DNA of 64,000 bases, taken from NCBI RefSeq assembly GCF_046237625.1, contig NZ_CP143545.1, positions 3,410,001-3,474,000 of the forward strand, read 5' to 3'. The notes under the pieces were generated by a model. That model worked only from the letters and a program-made list of their open reading frames with translations, was not told the origin of the DNA and did no database searches. A program made the translations under genes and the position numbers. Positions within the stretch are counted from its first letter, which is position 1. Every line of letters starts with the position of its first letter. The DNA is from Paraperibacillus esterisolvens (GTDB lineage Bacteria; Bacillota; Bacilli; Bacillales; DSM-1321). Positions 25,056-34,348 of the stretch are shown here, piece after piece.

Positions 25056-25835
25056 ATGATCAGCCCCAATACCGGAGGAGGTTCAGCCAGGCCCAAAAGG
25101 ATTCTGGCGCTTGCTTCCATTGCTCTATTAATTTCCTTTGTCTTTGGTACAGCCATCCATTTCCTTGAACCGGCATCCTTCCCATCGATTCTTGAGGGAA
25201 TTTGGTGGGCGCTTGTCACTGCTTCTACAGTCGGGTATGGCGATTATGCCCCGGTAACCGTTCCGGGCAGGCTTTTGGGAATGGTGCTGATTGTCACGGG
25301 AATTGGCCTGTTCACGACATATATCACTACACTGTCAGCTGCAGCGGTGACTGCCCAATCCAATTACCTTGCCGGACGGAAAGAATATCACCATCAGGGT
25401 CATACGGTTATCATCGGCTGGAATGAACGGTCCCGGCAGACTATCTTAAAGCTCAAACAGTCTGGCAGCAGCATACCGATTGTCCTCGTAGATGAGACGC
25501 TGGAGCTGAATCCATTCAGGGATCGCTCTATTCACTTTATCCATGGCAATGGCAGCCATGACCGTGTCCTTGTGCGCGCCAATATAAAAGATGCGGCATC
25601 CGTTTTGATTACCGCCGGCATATCGAAGGATGAATTTCAATGTGACGCCTTTACCATCATGTGTCTGCTTGCTGTCAAAGGGGTGAATCCCGGAGTCCGC
25701 TGCATTGCGGAAATATTGACAGAGGAACAGATGGAAAATGCAAAAAGAGCGGGGGCTGATACGCTCCTCCGCTCTAATGCAGTCATCAGTGACGTCATGG
25801 AACAGTCACTGGCCGGATTAAATCCAGAAGAATAA
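25056..25835 (+). CDS. yugO: Two-helix potassium channel with RCK/TrkA-N domain, YugO-like
   Basis: 259 residues. Helix 1 is near 17-38, the pore loop carries the selectivity filter STVGYGDYAP, and helix 2 is near 88-110. A TrkA-N (RCK) domain follows: HTVIIGWNERSRQ Rossmann start, VLVDE, and HGNGSHDRVL. B. subtilis YugO is a K+ channel linked to biofilm and electrical signalling; it is longer, so this version lacks the C-terminal part. The neighbouring yugN and pgi match the B. subtilis order. The ribosome binding site is AAAGGAGG. Confidence 0.85.
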   Translation: MISPNTGGGSARPKRILALASIALLISFVFGTAIHFLEPASFPSILEGIWWALVTASTVGYGDYAPVTVPGRLLGMVLIVTGIGLFTTYITTLSAAAVTAQSNYLAGRKEYHHQGHTVIIGWNERSRQTILKLKQSGSSIPIVLVDETLELNPFRDRSIHFIHGNGSHDRVLVRANIKDAASVLITAGISKDEFQCDAFTIMCLLAVKGVNPGVRCIAEILTEEQMENAKRAGADTLLRSNAVISDVMEQSLAGLNPEE

Positions 25836-25890
25836 ATTCCAGGGCTCCCGCTATTTGGCGGCCGTTCTTTTCAGCATTCCTGCAGGCTGG

Positions 25891-26307
25891 TCAGGCTGGA
25901 AGTAATATGGACTCAAGCTCTTTTACGAGTGATTTCCCGAGCTCTACATACCGGTCTGGAAATTCCGCGTCCTTTTCGGCCGGCTCCTGGAATTGATTAA
26001 ACGAAGCTGAAAAGTTGCCAATCCCCGCGTGGTCATCGGGGCCCTTTTTATATTGATGGCTGAGCAGGAACGGCCTCCCGAGCATAACGGCCGCCCCCCT
26101 CGTATCCAGCCCCCCCTCCACCGCACGGAAAGGGACCCTTAAAAACTGGTAGCCGTTACGGCTGTCGATTTTATAATCAAAATACGCATGGTCGTAATCC
26201 CAGCTGCCGCTGATGCTGTAGCCCCTTGGCTTTAAGGTCTGCTCCAGGTCATATAATGAAAACGTATGCCCCTCAAGCTGTGAAGGAATCTCAATCATTT
26301 GTCCCAC
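25891..26307 (-). CDS. yugN: YugN-like family protein
   Basis: 138 residues, soluble. Recognised by its pattern (LEGHTFSLYDLEQTLKPRGY, GSWDYDHAYFDYKID, YQFLRVPFRAVEG) and by its place between yugO and pgi, as in B. subtilis. The family has no established biochemical function. Convergent with yugO; 55 bp separate the stops. Confidence 0.8.
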   Translation of the reverse strand: MGQMIEIPSQLEGHTFSLYDLEQTLKPRGYSISGSWDYDHAYFDYKIDSRNGYQFLRVPFRAVEGGLDTRGAAVMLGRPFLLSHQYKKGPDDHAGIGNFSASFNQFQEPAEKDAEFPDRYVELGKSLVKELESILLPA

Positions 26308-26372
26308 CCTCTCTGTTTTTCTTAGCTTATCCGGGAAACGAGGGAATTACATTGGGAAATAATCCGGGAAAT

Positions 26373-26385
26373 GGGGACTGTCCCC
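26373..26385. repeat. Short REP-like hairpin GGGGA-CTG-TCCCC
   Basis: GGGAAAT-GGGGACTGTCCCC between yugN and the pgi terminator. It shares its core with the perfect inverted repeat at 40159-40185. Confidence 0.4.
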
Positions 26386-26411
26386 AAAAAAAAAAAACGG
26401 CCGGAGCCGTT
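26385..26411 (-). terminator. Terminator of pgi
   Basis: AACGGC/GCCGTT stem with a 4-nt loop; on the minus strand it runs into about ten T residues. Confidence 0.8.
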
Positions 26412-26414
26412 TTC

Positions 26415-27761
26415 TTATAATCTCTTTTCAAGTTCTGCTTTTTTATCTTCGAAGCCTGGTTTGCCAAGCAGGGCAAACATGTTCACCTTGTATGCCTCGA
26501 CGCCCGGCTGGTCGAATGGATTCACTCCCAGCAGATAGCCGCTGATTGCACATGCCTTTTCAAAGAAGTACACAAGATATCCAAATGTATATGCATCCAT
26601 GGCCGGGATGGTAACAATCAGGTTGGGCACCCCGCCGTCAGTATGCGCAAGGAGCGTTCCCTGGAATGCTTTGTTGTTAACAAAGTCTACGGTTTCCCCG
26701 GCAAGATAATTCAAGCCGTCCAGGTCATTTTCTTCGCTTTCAATCGATAGCTCATGGCGCGGTTTTTCCACTTTAATAACCGTTTCGAACAAGTCTCTGC
26801 GGCCTTCCTGTACATATTGACCAAGAGAGTGAAGATCAGTGGAGAAGTTGGCTGATGATGGGTAAATCCCTTTCTGGTCCTTGCCCTCACTCTCACCAAA
26901 GAGCTGCTTCCACCATTCAGATAAGTACTGAAGACCAGGTTCATAGTTGATCAGCATTTCAATCGTTTTCCCTTTATTGTATAAAACGTTCCGCACTGCT
27001 GCGTATTGATAGCTGGCATTCTGTTCGATATCATCGCCTGCAAAGTCCTCACGTGCCTGTGCTGCACCTTTCATCATCGCATCGATATCAGCACCGCTTA
27101 CCGCGATAGGCAGCAGACCGACAGCCGTCAGCACTGAATAGCGGCCGCCCACATCATCGGGAATCACGAATGATTCATATCCCTCTTCACTTGCCAATGT
27201 TTTCAGCGCCCCGCGCTCTTTATCTGTTGTCGCGTAGATGCGGCCTTTTGCTTCTTCTGCACCGTATCTTTCCTCAAGCAGCTTGCGGAAGATCCGGAAT
27301 GCAAGGGCCGGCTCAGTTGTCGTGCCAGATTTTGAGATGACATTGATTGAAAAATCCCTGCCATCAAGCATGTCCATCAAGTCCGTCATATATGTAGAGC
27401 TGATGTTATTGCCGACAAACAATACCTGTGGTGTGCCGCGCTTTTCTTTAGGGAGTGCATTGTAAAAGCTGTGCTGCAGCATTTCGATCGCTGCACGCGC
27501 ACCAAGATAAGATCCGCCTATCCCGATGACCAAAAGAACGTCAGAATCTGACTTGATTTTATCTGCTGCGTTTTGGATCCTTGAAAACTCTTCTTTATCA
27601 TAATTCACCGGCAGGTCTACCCAGCCCAGAAAATCGCTGCCTGCCCCTGTTCCTTCATGAAGGGAGTTATGTGCAGTGCGTACTGCATCCTTTAAGTATG
27701 TTAATTCGTGTTCGCCAAAGAATGATAATGCTTTGGAATAATCGAAACGTACATGTGTCAT
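26415..27761 (-). CDS. pgi: Glucose-6-phosphate isomerase
   Basis: 448 residues, matching the Bacillus enzyme. VIGIGGSYLGARAA and INVISKSGTTTEPALAFR (sugar-phosphate binding), GGRYSVLTAVGLLP, and the C-terminal PFDQPGVEAYK with the active-site Lys/Glu region. It interconverts glucose-6-P and fructose-6-P. GGAGG precedes the ATG, and it is a single-gene unit with its own terminator. Confidence 0.95.
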   Translation of the reverse strand: MTHVRFDYSKALSFFGEHELTYLKDAVRTAHNSLHEGTGAGSDFLGWVDLPVNYDKEEFSRIQNAADKIKSDSDVLLVIGIGGSYLGARAAIEMLQHSFYNALPKEKRGTPQVLFVGNNISSTYMTDLMDMLDGRDFSINVISKSGTTTEPALAFRIFRKLLEERYGAEEAKGRIYATTDKERGALKTLASEEGYESFVIPDDVGGRYSVLTAVGLLPIAVSGADIDAMMKGAAQAREDFAGDDIEQNASYQYAAVRNVLYNKGKTIEMLINYEPGLQYLSEWWKQLFGESEGKDQKGIYPSSANFSTDLHSLGQYVQEGRRDLFETVIKVEKPRHELSIESEENDLDGLNYLAGETVDFVNNKAFQGTLLAHTDGGVPNLIVTIPAMDAYTFGYLVYFFEKACAISGYLLGVNPFDQPGVEAYKVNMFALLGKPGFEDKKAELEKRL

Positions 27762-27929
27762 TGTGTTCCTCCATATATTAGATTACTTTTTCACTTTACC
27801 TGAAAGCTCACGCCTATTTCAAGCCGCAGCCTCCAATGTAAGCGTACCCAATCCTATTTATTTTTATGAAGGGGCGGCATGGACAGATAAATGAAAAAGC
27901 GCACCCCGGCATGCAGGGTGCACTCCACT

Positions 27930-29093
27930 TTAAAGGGCAGCTCTATAGATCGCGAGCACGTCCTCTTTATTCAGCTTTTTGAAGTTTCCAAACTCTCCGT
28001 TAGCCATGGCTTTGTCGGCCATCACATCTATTTTTGAATCATCGATATCATAATCTGCAAGCTTAGACGGTGCTCCAAGGCTGCTCCAGAAGCTGCTCAG
28101 CTTTTCGATTCCCTCAAGGGCAATCTCTTCATCGCTTTTGCCTTCCGGATCAACTTCAAGGACTCTGACTGCCAGCTGCTTGAACCGGCCAAGATTTTCA
28201 TTCATCACATGGCGCATCCAGTTAGGGAAAATGATAGCCAGTCCACCGGCATGAGGAATATCATATACCGCTGAAACCGCATGCTCTAAATTATGAGTCG
28301 CCCAGTCACCGCGAATACCCATGGAAAGCATGCCATTCAGGGCAATCGTGCCTGAATATAGGATGGTCTCTCTGTACTCATAGCTCTCCAGGTTATCAAG
28401 CAGTTTTGGTGCAGTTTCCATCACAGTCTTCAGCAGAGATTCACACATTCTGTCCTGAAGCTCAGTGTTTGTGCCTTGATGGAAATACGTTTCCAGGGTA
28501 TGGCTCATCATATCCACAATTCCATAAATGGTCTGATCCTTTGGCACTGTGAATGTATTCTCAGGTTCAAGGATGGAGAACTGAGGGAATGTCAGGGGGC
28601 TGCCCCAGCCATACTTCTCCTGTGTCTCCCAATTTGTGATAACCGATCCTGCATTCATTTCAGACCCGGTTGCCGCAAGGGTAAGGACCGTTCCAAAAGG
28701 AAGCGCTGCCTTTACTTCTGCCTTTTTAATGACAATATCCCAGGCATCTCCATCATATTTTGCACCGGCTGCAATAGCCTTTGTGCAGTCGATGACAGAA
28801 CCGCCGCCAACCGCAAGCAGGAAGTCAATTCCTTCCTGTTTACAAATTTCAACGCCTTTTCGGACAGTCGATAATCTAGGATTTGGCTCGACACCGGAAA
28901 GTTCGGAAACCTCCACATCGATTTCCTTTAAATAATTTACTACTTTATCATATAAACCGCTTCTCTTTATGCTTCCGCCGCCATACACAAGCAGAACCTT
29001 TTTTCCATATTGAGGGATTTCATTTTTCAGCTGTTCCAGCTGGTCTTTACCAAATATTAATTTAACTGGGTTTTTAAAAGCAAAATTAATCAT
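27930..29093 (-). CDS. yugJ: Iron-containing (butanol-type) alcohol dehydrogenase, YugJ-like
   Basis: 387 residues, type III alcohol dehydrogenase. GGGSIKRSG and AVGGGSVIDCTKAIAAG (NAD(P) binding), LTLAATGSEMN, and metal ligands in DMMSHTLETYFH and HAGGLAIIFPNWMRHV. It resembles YugJ/YugK of B. subtilis and butanol dehydrogenases that reduce aldehydes with NADPH. The physiological substrate is unknown. Lies next to pgi as in B. subtilis. Confidence 0.88.
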   Translation of the reverse strand: MINFAFKNPVKLIFGKDQLEQLKNEIPQYGKKVLLVYGGGSIKRSGLYDKVVNYLKEIDVEVSELSGVEPNPRLSTVRKGVEICKQEGIDFLLAVGGGSVIDCTKAIAAGAKYDGDAWDIVIKKAEVKAALPFGTVLTLAATGSEMNAGSVITNWETQEKYGWGSPLTFPQFSILEPENTFTVPKDQTIYGIVDMMSHTLETYFHQGTNTELQDRMCESLLKTVMETAPKLLDNLESYEYRETILYSGTIALNGMLSMGIRGDWATHNLEHAVSAVYDIPHAGGLAIIFPNWMRHVMNENLGRFKQLAVRVLEVDPEGKSDEEIALEGIEKLSSFWSSLGAPSKLADYDIDDSKIDVMADKAMANGEFGNFKKLNKEDVLAIYRAAL

Positions 29094-29308
29094 GTCTCAT
29101 CTGCCTCCTTCGCTTCTTATTATGCAAAATTGGCCTTACAATATCAAAGAAAAAGATTACAATTGCAAAAATGCTCTTTTGTCCTGGAACTGAGTCCTGT
29201 CTCCTGCCTCAATTCCCTGTCCATTTTTCCAGGATTGGAATTGATCCTGCATATTTTTTTCTCAGCTTATGCAATCTATAGATGAACCATCAAAAAAGGA
29301 GGATTTGC

Positions 29309-29542
29309 ATGAGTGCAATTCAGCGTATTGCTCTAGTTCTTACCATTATTGGAGCTGTAAACTGGGGCCTGGTCGGTTTTTTTCAATTTGACCTTGTTGC
29401 CGCAATTTTTGGCGGCCAGGATTCAGCATTAGCAAGAATTATTTACGGACTTGTGGGGATTGCCGGTTTAGTGAATATCGGCCTGCTATTTGTCCGTGAC
29501 CGTGAAACTTCCGCGGCTGGACAACCTGATCCGACCCGGTAG
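29309..29542 (+). CDS. yuzA: DUF378 small membrane protein YuzA
   Basis: 77 residues with two membrane helices (about 5-25 and 43-63). The DUF378 hallmark is IGAVNWGLVGFFQFDLVAAIFGG, followed by ARIIYGLVGIAGL. ATG 29309 has AAAAAAGGAGG 5 bp upstream; the upstream in-frame ATG at 29282 is before that site. Function unknown. Confidence 0.85.
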   Translation: MSAIQRIALVLTIIGAVNWGLVGFFQFDLVAAIFGGQDSALARIIYGLVGIAGLVNIGLLFVRDRETSAAGQPDPTR

Positions 29543-29576
29543 CATAAGGATGGGCTTTTTTAAAAGTCCTGGAAAT

Positions 29577-29620
29577 AAGCCCGTGGAGAAAAACGATATA
29601 CTTTTTTTCACGGGCTTTGC
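29577..29620 (+). terminator. Terminator downstream of yuzA
   Basis: AAGCCCGTG (29577-29585) pairs with CACGGGCTT (29609-29617) around a T-rich loop. Confidence 0.6.
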
Positions 29621-29940
29621 TGCGCCTGCTAATAGTGAACCCTTGTGTGATTGGAGAGTGACTGCGCTCCATTTATAGAGGGCCGCTATTGGAATGGAGA
29701 TTGAGTGAACCGAAAAACCCAGTCATCGTTTATGCACAGGGCAAGGCTTATCCATCCTCACCCAGTTTATCCGCTGAATGCCATGTTAAACAGCGGCAGA
29801 CTCGCTTTGTTTTTCCAGGACTCCTGAAATCTCATTCCCCTTCCTTCTCCCTCCTGACAATCGTCATGGACCGGCCGGCGATCCTTCTCAACCACTATAC
29901 CTATACTGCTTCTCAACTAAATACTTTTTTAGCTGGTATG
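29621..29940. other. Intergenic region, nothing recognised
   Basis: About 320 bp between the yuzA and rocD terminators. Short open frames lack ribosome binding sites and coding character. Confidence 0.4.
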
Positions 29941-29966
29941 AAAAAAGACCGCTCTAAAAAGCGGCC
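29941..29966 (-). terminator. Terminator of rocD
   Basis: GACCGCT/AGCGGCC stem with one G-T pair and six T residues on the minus strand. Confidence 0.75.
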
Positions 29967-29992
29967 TTCTGATTGTATAAATATTTATTTCA

Positions 29993-31192
29993 TTAAGCTA
30001 AAACTTTTTTGATACGTTCAATAGCCCAGTCCAGATCTTCTTTTGAGATGACGAGAGGCGGAGCAAAACGGATAACGGTGTCGTGAGTCTCTTTGCAGAG
30101 CAGTCCTTCTTCCTTCAGCTGTTCGCAGTATTTACGGGCAGGCTCTGTAAGTTCTACACCGATAAATAAGCCGCGGCCGCGGACCTCTTTGATGACCGGA
30201 TTATTTATCGTTTTTAATTCGGATTTGAAATATTCGCCAAGTTCATTTGAGCGCTCGGCCAGTTTCTCATCCACCAGTACATCAAGGGATGCGATGGACA
30301 CTGCACAGGCCATCGGATTCCCTCCAAATGTCGATCCGTGTGAACCGGGATTGAAAACGCCAAGGATGTCTTTATTGGCAGCTACACATGAGATGGGGAA
30401 TACGCCGCCTCCGAGCGCCTTGCCTAAGATATACATGTCTGGCTCGACTTCCTCCCATTCACAGGCAAACATTTTGCCTGAACGGGCCAGCCCGGCTTGA
30501 ATTTCATCCGCTATGAACAAGACATTATTTTCCTGGCATAATTCTTTAGCCGCCTTTAAAAAGCCTTCTTCTGGAATGATGATGCCTGCTTCACCCTGGA
30601 TTGGTTCAATCAGGAATGCGGCTGTATTCGGGGTGACAGCGGCCTTTAAGGCGTTCAGATCACCGTACGGTACCAATTTGATGCCTGGGAGCATCGGACC
30701 GAAGCCGCGCTTATATTCTTCCTCAGAAGATAAAGAAACCGCCGTCATCGTCCTGCCATGGAAATTGCCAAGACAGGCTATGATTTCCGCCTTATTGTCC
30801 TGTACTCCCTTTACATCATAAGCCCAGCGCCTTGCCGCCTTGATGGCCGTCTCGACAGCTTCAGCCCCTGTGTTCATCGGAAGTGCCATATCTTTATTGG
30901 TAAGGCCGCAGATTTTCTCATACCATGGGCCAAGCTGATCATTATGGAAGGCCCGGGACGTCAGTGTTACCCGGTCCGCCTGGTCTTTGAGGGCCTGGAT
31001 AATCTTTGGATGGCGGTGTCCCTGGTTCACAGCGGAATAAGCACTAAGCATATCCATATATTTATTGCCTTCAGGGTCTTTCACCCAGACACCCTCTGCT
31101 TCTGCAATCACGATTGGAAGAGGGTGATAGTTAGGAGCACCGAACCTCTCAGTCTGCTCAATCAGGTGGTTTGATTTTGATTTTAAAGTCAT
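29993..31192 (-). CDS. rocD: Ornithine--oxo-acid transaminase RocD
   Basis: 399 residues, class III aminotransferase. GTEAVETAIKAARRW-type PLP phosphate site (seen as MNTGAEAVETAIKAAR), FHGRTMTAVSLS, LFIADEIQAG, PLP-Lys in ILGKALGGGVFP, and STFGGNPMACAV. It converts ornithine and 2-oxoglutarate to glutamate semialdehyde and glutamate in arginine degradation. In B. subtilis rocD sits in the roc operon; here it is alone between yuzA and yugI. Confidence 0.92.
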   Translation of the reverse strand: MTLKSKSNHLIEQTERFGAPNYHPLPIVIAEAEGVWVKDPEGNKYMDMLSAYSAVNQGHRHPKIIQALKDQADRVTLTSRAFHNDQLGPWYEKICGLTNKDMALPMNTGAEAVETAIKAARRWAYDVKGVQDNKAEIIACLGNFHGRTMTAVSLSSEEEYKRGFGPMLPGIKLVPYGDLNALKAAVTPNTAAFLIEPIQGEAGIIIPEEGFLKAAKELCQENNVLFIADEIQAGLARSGKMFACEWEEVEPDMYILGKALGGGVFPISCVAANKDILGVFNPGSHGSTFGGNPMACAVSIASLDVLVDEKLAERSNELGEYFKSELKTINNPVIKEVRGRGLFIGVELTEPARKYCEQLKEEGLLCKETHDTVIRFAPPLVISKEDLDWAIERIKKVLA

Positions 31193-31224
31193 CTTATTTT
31201 CCTCCCATCCACTGTTTCCCTTCT

Positions 31225-31252
31225 ATTGTACATGGAGAAGTGGCATATTCAA
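31225..31252 (-). promoter_or_regulatory. Sigma-A-type promoter of rocD
   Basis: On the minus strand TTGAAT (31247-31252), a 16-bp spacer, then TACAAT (31225-31230), about 33 bp before the start codon. No clear sigma-54 -12/-24 element was seen, unlike the SigL-dependent roc promoters of B. subtilis. Confidence 0.45.
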
Positions 31253-31473
31253 ACCCCAAAAATTAAAGCGCTTTCCCCCGTATTCATGAAATTGAATGTT
31301 TATACGAAAAACTCATTCATTATATAAGAATAATAAAAATTTACGAGAGTCTCCTATCCGCAGACTATGCATGGTTAGGAGCAAAACTAGGAGCAAGGCC
31401 CAGCGGAATCCCGGTAAAAGATAACCCATTTCCAGGATGCCTCATGATACATGCAGCTCCTCCCTTTTTCCAC

Positions 31474-31513
31474 AAAAAAAAGCAGATATGTTTTTTGGTC
31501 ATATCCGCTTTTT
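31474..31513 (-). terminator. Terminator of yugI
   Basis: GCAGATATG (31482-31490) pairs with CATATCCGC (31500-31508), with T-runs on both strands. The remaining 31253-31473 interval shows no gene. Confidence 0.75.
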
Positions 31514-31523
31514 ACTGAATCTA

Positions 31524-31925
31524 TTATTTTTTGATTAAATCTTCGCGCTGAGACTGATCAATCCACTCTTGCAGCTTGTCTTTCAATGTGTTGAAGCCTT
31601 CAGTGCTTTCAGTTGTTGATTTGACAGTAGCCTGGCGTTTCTTTGGTGCACGTTTTGGCTGTGCCTGCGGACGCTCTGGAGCTTCCTCTGTCGCACGGAT
31701 TGAAAGGCCGATTTTGCCAGCTGCTTCATCGATAGATAATACTTTAACCTGTACTTCATCGCCTACTTTAAGATGCTCGTTGACATCCTTCACATAACCG
31801 TGTGTAATTTCAGAAATATGCACGAGACCCTGTGTTGAATCGTCTAATGCGACAAACGCACCATAAGATTGAATTCCTGTTACTTTTCCTGTTACTACAG
31901 AACCTACTTCATATTTTTCAGACAT
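31524..31925 (-). CDS. yugI: S1-domain RNA-binding protein YugI (general stress protein 13)
   Basis: 133 residues. An S1 domain (1-75: VGSVVTGKVTGIQSYGAFV, QGLVHISEI, KVLSIDE) is followed by a Pro/Lys/Arg-rich linker and a C-terminal helix. It binds RNA or ribosomes; B. subtilis YugI is a general stress protein. ATG 31925 has AGGAGTG upstream; the frame extends further 5' without such a site. Confidence 0.88.
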   Translation of the reverse strand: MSEKYEVGSVVTGKVTGIQSYGAFVALDDSTQGLVHISEITHGYVKDVNEHLKVGDEVQVKVLSIDEAAGKIGLSIRATEEAPERPQAQPKRAPKKRQATVKSTTESTEGFNTLKDKLQEWIDQSQREDLIKK

Positions 31926-32126
31926 GAGAACACTCCTATATTCATTAAATTTTTCATGTTTATATACGCAATTGTAAATTATAACACAAGCTCGGCCTTT
32001 AATCAAAGAAAGCTTTAAAAACTTATCGAGAAAGGCACTGGCACAGCATCTTTTTTTCTATGGACATTCAACTATTCCGGCCTGCTGCAGTAAGATATGG
32101 ATAAAAGGCAGCTGGAGGAAAAACCC

Positions 32127-32492
32127 ATGACAGAGCTCGGTTATATCATCAAAAGACTTAGGGAAAAACGAAATTTGACACAGCAGGAACTGGCTCTAAA
32201 AATCCATGTAGGCACCCACATTTTAGACAAGTTTGAAACAGGCGAAAAAATCCCCGATATCGGGACGCTGCTCCATCTTGCTGCTGTACTGGAGGTTCCT
32301 GCCCGGGACTTGGCCATATCCGGGAAATCTTCAAAGGCCGCAGGACTGGAAGCGGAGATCGAACAGCTCGTAAATCAGATTGGCCGGCAGAAGGCTGTAT
32401 GGATTTTAAGGAAAGTCACGGAATGGAGTGAAGAAGACATGAACCGGATCCTCGAAGAAAAAAATGGAGGCGATGCGCGGAATTATGTTTAA
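32127..32492 (+). CDS. XRE-type helix-turn-helix regulator
   Basis: 121 residues. An N-terminal HTH_3 domain (IIKRLREKRNLTQQELA and GTHILDKFETGEKIPD) is followed by a helical C-terminus of about 55 residues (EAEIEQLVNQIGRQKAVWILRKV). ATG 32127 is chosen because GGAGG lies 8 bp upstream. It is divergent from yugI and followed by a strong terminator. Targets are unknown; autoregulation or control of yugI is possible. Confidence 0.8.
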   Translation: MTELGYIIKRLREKRNLTQQELALKIHVGTHILDKFETGEKIPDIGTLLHLAAVLEVPARDLAISGKSSKAAGLEAEIEQLVNQIGRQKAVWILRKVTEWSEEDMNRILEEKNGGDARNYV

Positions 32493-32561
32493 AAAAGAAA
32501 ATTCTGGACCATACTGATGACAAGGCTTTCTAGCTTTCTAGTATTCCCCCCCTTTTTATTT

Positions 32562-32597
32562 AGGACAAAACAGATACTGTTTTGTCCTCTTTTTTTG
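32562..32597 (+). terminator. Terminator of the XRE regulator gene
   Basis: AGGACAAAACAG/CTGTTTTGTCCT, a 12-bp stem with a 3-nt loop, then a T-run. Confidence 0.88.
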
Positions 32598-32605
32598 TCA
32601 GGGCA

Positions 32606-32875
32606 TTATAAGTCTTTATCTTTTTCTTTTTTACCCTTGAACCATTTCTTCGGATTCAGCCTGCCCCTGAACTTTTGGGCAGCTTCTTTTCCTGCAAAAA
32701 ATACGCCCGCCCAAAATAAGATTTCCGCTGCAATCAGCAAAAGAGCCGTCAGGACCACCTTTCCTTTCCCGCTCAGCTCAAGAAAAGGAACAAGGAGAGG
32801 AACGAGCCAGAGCACGGTAGACATTACCAGAAGGATGATTCCCAGCTTTAGGGTTGATTTTCGATCAGAAGCCAT
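32606..32875 (-). CDS. Small membrane protein (transporter-suffix-like)
   Basis: 89 residues with two membrane helices (about 10-31 and 39-62). The second contains LLLIAAEILFWAGVFFAGKEAA, and the C-terminal tail is very basic (RLNPKKWFKGKKEK). This layout matches the small transporter suffix-domain proteins of Bacillus. It is predicted to be a membrane accessory protein, with unknown partner. Confidence 0.65.
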   Translation of the reverse strand: MASDRKSTLKLGIILLVMSTVLWLVPLLVPFLELSGKGKVVLTALLLIAAEILFWAGVFFAGKEAAQKFRGRLNPKKWFKGKKEKDKDL

Positions 32876-33020
32876 GAGCCATCTCCGTTTCGTTTAAATA
32901 TGATTTACTTCATTGTAACCAGAGAAACCGGGGATCACAATTATTATCAATTTCCAATTGATTCTTCACGCATAAAGGCGCCCCTTTAGGGAATCCTCCA
33001 CACTGGAGGAGGTGATTTCA

Positions 33021-33266
33021 ATGTCGAGAAGAAAAATACTGATACCAGGAGCCAGAGAAGGACTTGACCGGCTAAAGGCCAGGGTGGCAGGCACCATTAA
33101 ACCTGAAGATGCAAAATTTGAGGCAGCACGCGAGGCAGGCATCCCCCTGAAGGAAGGCTATAACGGCGGTTTGACTTCCCGTCAGGCTGGCAGAACCGGA
33201 GGCATCCTTGGAGGAGGCATGGTTAAGGAATTGGTACGTTTGGCGCAGGAAAACCTGAAAAAATAA
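33021..33266 (+). CDS. Alpha/beta-type small acid-soluble spore protein
   Basis: 81 residues. The SASP signature is KFEAAREAGIPLKEGYNGG and then LTSRQAGRTGG followed by MVKELVRLAQ, equivalent to the EIA...G and TSR...GG...VKR blocks of SspA/SspF. It should bind and protect spore DNA. The N-terminus is longer and more basic than usual (MSRRKILIPGAREGL). ATG 33021 has GGAGGTGA at proper distance; a GTG at 33012 overlaps it. Expected to be expressed in the forespore. Confidence 0.8.
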   Translation: MSRRKILIPGAREGLDRLKARVAGTIKPEDAKFEAAREAGIPLKEGYNGGLTSRQAGRTGGILGGGMVKELVRLAQENLKK

Positions 33267-33358
33267 CCAGGAATCTGCATCTGCAGGTTCTTTTTCTTCC
33301 CGCGAACCTTTAAATTCTTAATTGTGGGTAAACTACCTAAAAAAGGAGGGGCTGTGGA

Positions 33359-34195
33359 ATGGTGAAAATTCAGGGAACCACCGATTATACCTTCAACAAA
33401 GAGTTATTTGCCAATGGTCTCTACTATGAACATTATAAGAATTCTGCTTCAACGGAAACGATCGTTCTTATCCATGGGTTTTTATCATCCGCTTTTAGCT
33501 TCCGCAAATTGATTCCTTATCTTGCGGAACAATATAGCATTGTCACAATAGACCTGCCCCCATTCGGCAAGAGCGGCAAAAGCAGCTCTTATATTTACTC
33601 ACATGAAAATCATGCATGTGCCATCATTGAATTATTGGAGCACCTTAATTTAAACAGGGTTATATTATCGGGTCATTCCATGGGAGGACAGATTTGTCTT
33701 TATGTGATGAAACAGGCGCCGCACCTTGTCTCGAAAGCCATCCTTATATGCAGCTCAGGCTATTTAAAAAAATCCGGACGGGCCCTGGTTCTTTCCAGCA
33801 GGCTGCCGTTTTTCCACCTGTATGTCAAAAGATGGCTGGCCAAATCCGGTATTGAAAAAAACCTGCAAAATGTCGTTTATAATCACGCGCTAATAGACCA
33901 GGAGATGGTCGACGGGTATATGGAACCTTTTCTCGACGATATGATTTTTAAAGGGCTCACGAAAATGATCCGTGACCGGGAGGGTGATTTGGATTCTAGG
34001 GACCTTCAGAACATACACATTCCCTGCCTCCTCCTCTGGGGTGAGCATGACCGGGTAGTGCCGGCGGACGTCGGCAGAAAACTTCACGAGGATCTGCCCT
34101 GCTCCACACTGACGATCTTCAAGGACGCCGGACACCTCCTGCCCGAGGAAGAGCCGGAAAAGGTATACTCGGCAATCCAGGAGTTTTTGGGATAA
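33359..34195 (+). CDS. yugF: Alpha/beta hydrolase, YugF-like
   Basis: 278 residues. Oxyanion HG motif LIHGFLSSAFSFRKL, nucleophile elbow LSGHSMGGQI (Ser), acid in LLLWGEHDRVVP (Asp), and His in FKDAGHLLPEEEPE. A complete catalytic triad, so an active esterase or lyase is expected; the substrate is unknown. Position next to yugE and patB matches B. subtilis yugF. Start at 33359 is GTG/ATG-adjacent with AAAGGAGG upstream. Confidence 0.85.
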   Translation: MVKIQGTTDYTFNKELFANGLYYEHYKNSASTETIVLIHGFLSSAFSFRKLIPYLAEQYSIVTIDLPPFGKSGKSSSYIYSHENHACAIIELLEHLNLNRVILSGHSMGGQICLYVMKQAPHLVSKAILICSSGYLKKSGRALVLSSRLPFFHLYVKRWLAKSGIEKNLQNVVYNHALIDQEMVDGYMEPFLDDMIFKGLTKMIRDREGDLDSRDLQNIHIPCLLLWGEHDRVVPADVGRKLHEDLPCSTLTIFKDAGHLLPEEEPEKVYSAIQEFLG

Positions 34196-34254
34196 TTTTC
34201 AAAGGCTGGCTGAAACAAACCAGCTGCGGTAAGTTTTATCAGGTAGGCTAACAA

Positions 34255-34287
34255 GGCCTGAGTCCAAATGAAGGACTCAGGCCTTTT
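34255..34287 (+). terminator. Terminator of yugF
   Basis: GGCCTGAGTCC/GGACTCAGGCC stem with a 7-nt loop, then TTTT. Confidence 0.88.
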
Positions 34288-34348
34288 CACTTCGCCCTGC
34301 TCATTTGACAGCCGGGACGATGGTGTGATAACGCCCATCTTAAGTCGC

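Noticed and set aside
31193..31260. Possible sigma-54 promoter of rocD
   Set aside because: No GG-N10-GC spacing is present on the correct strand; the sigma-A elements fit better.
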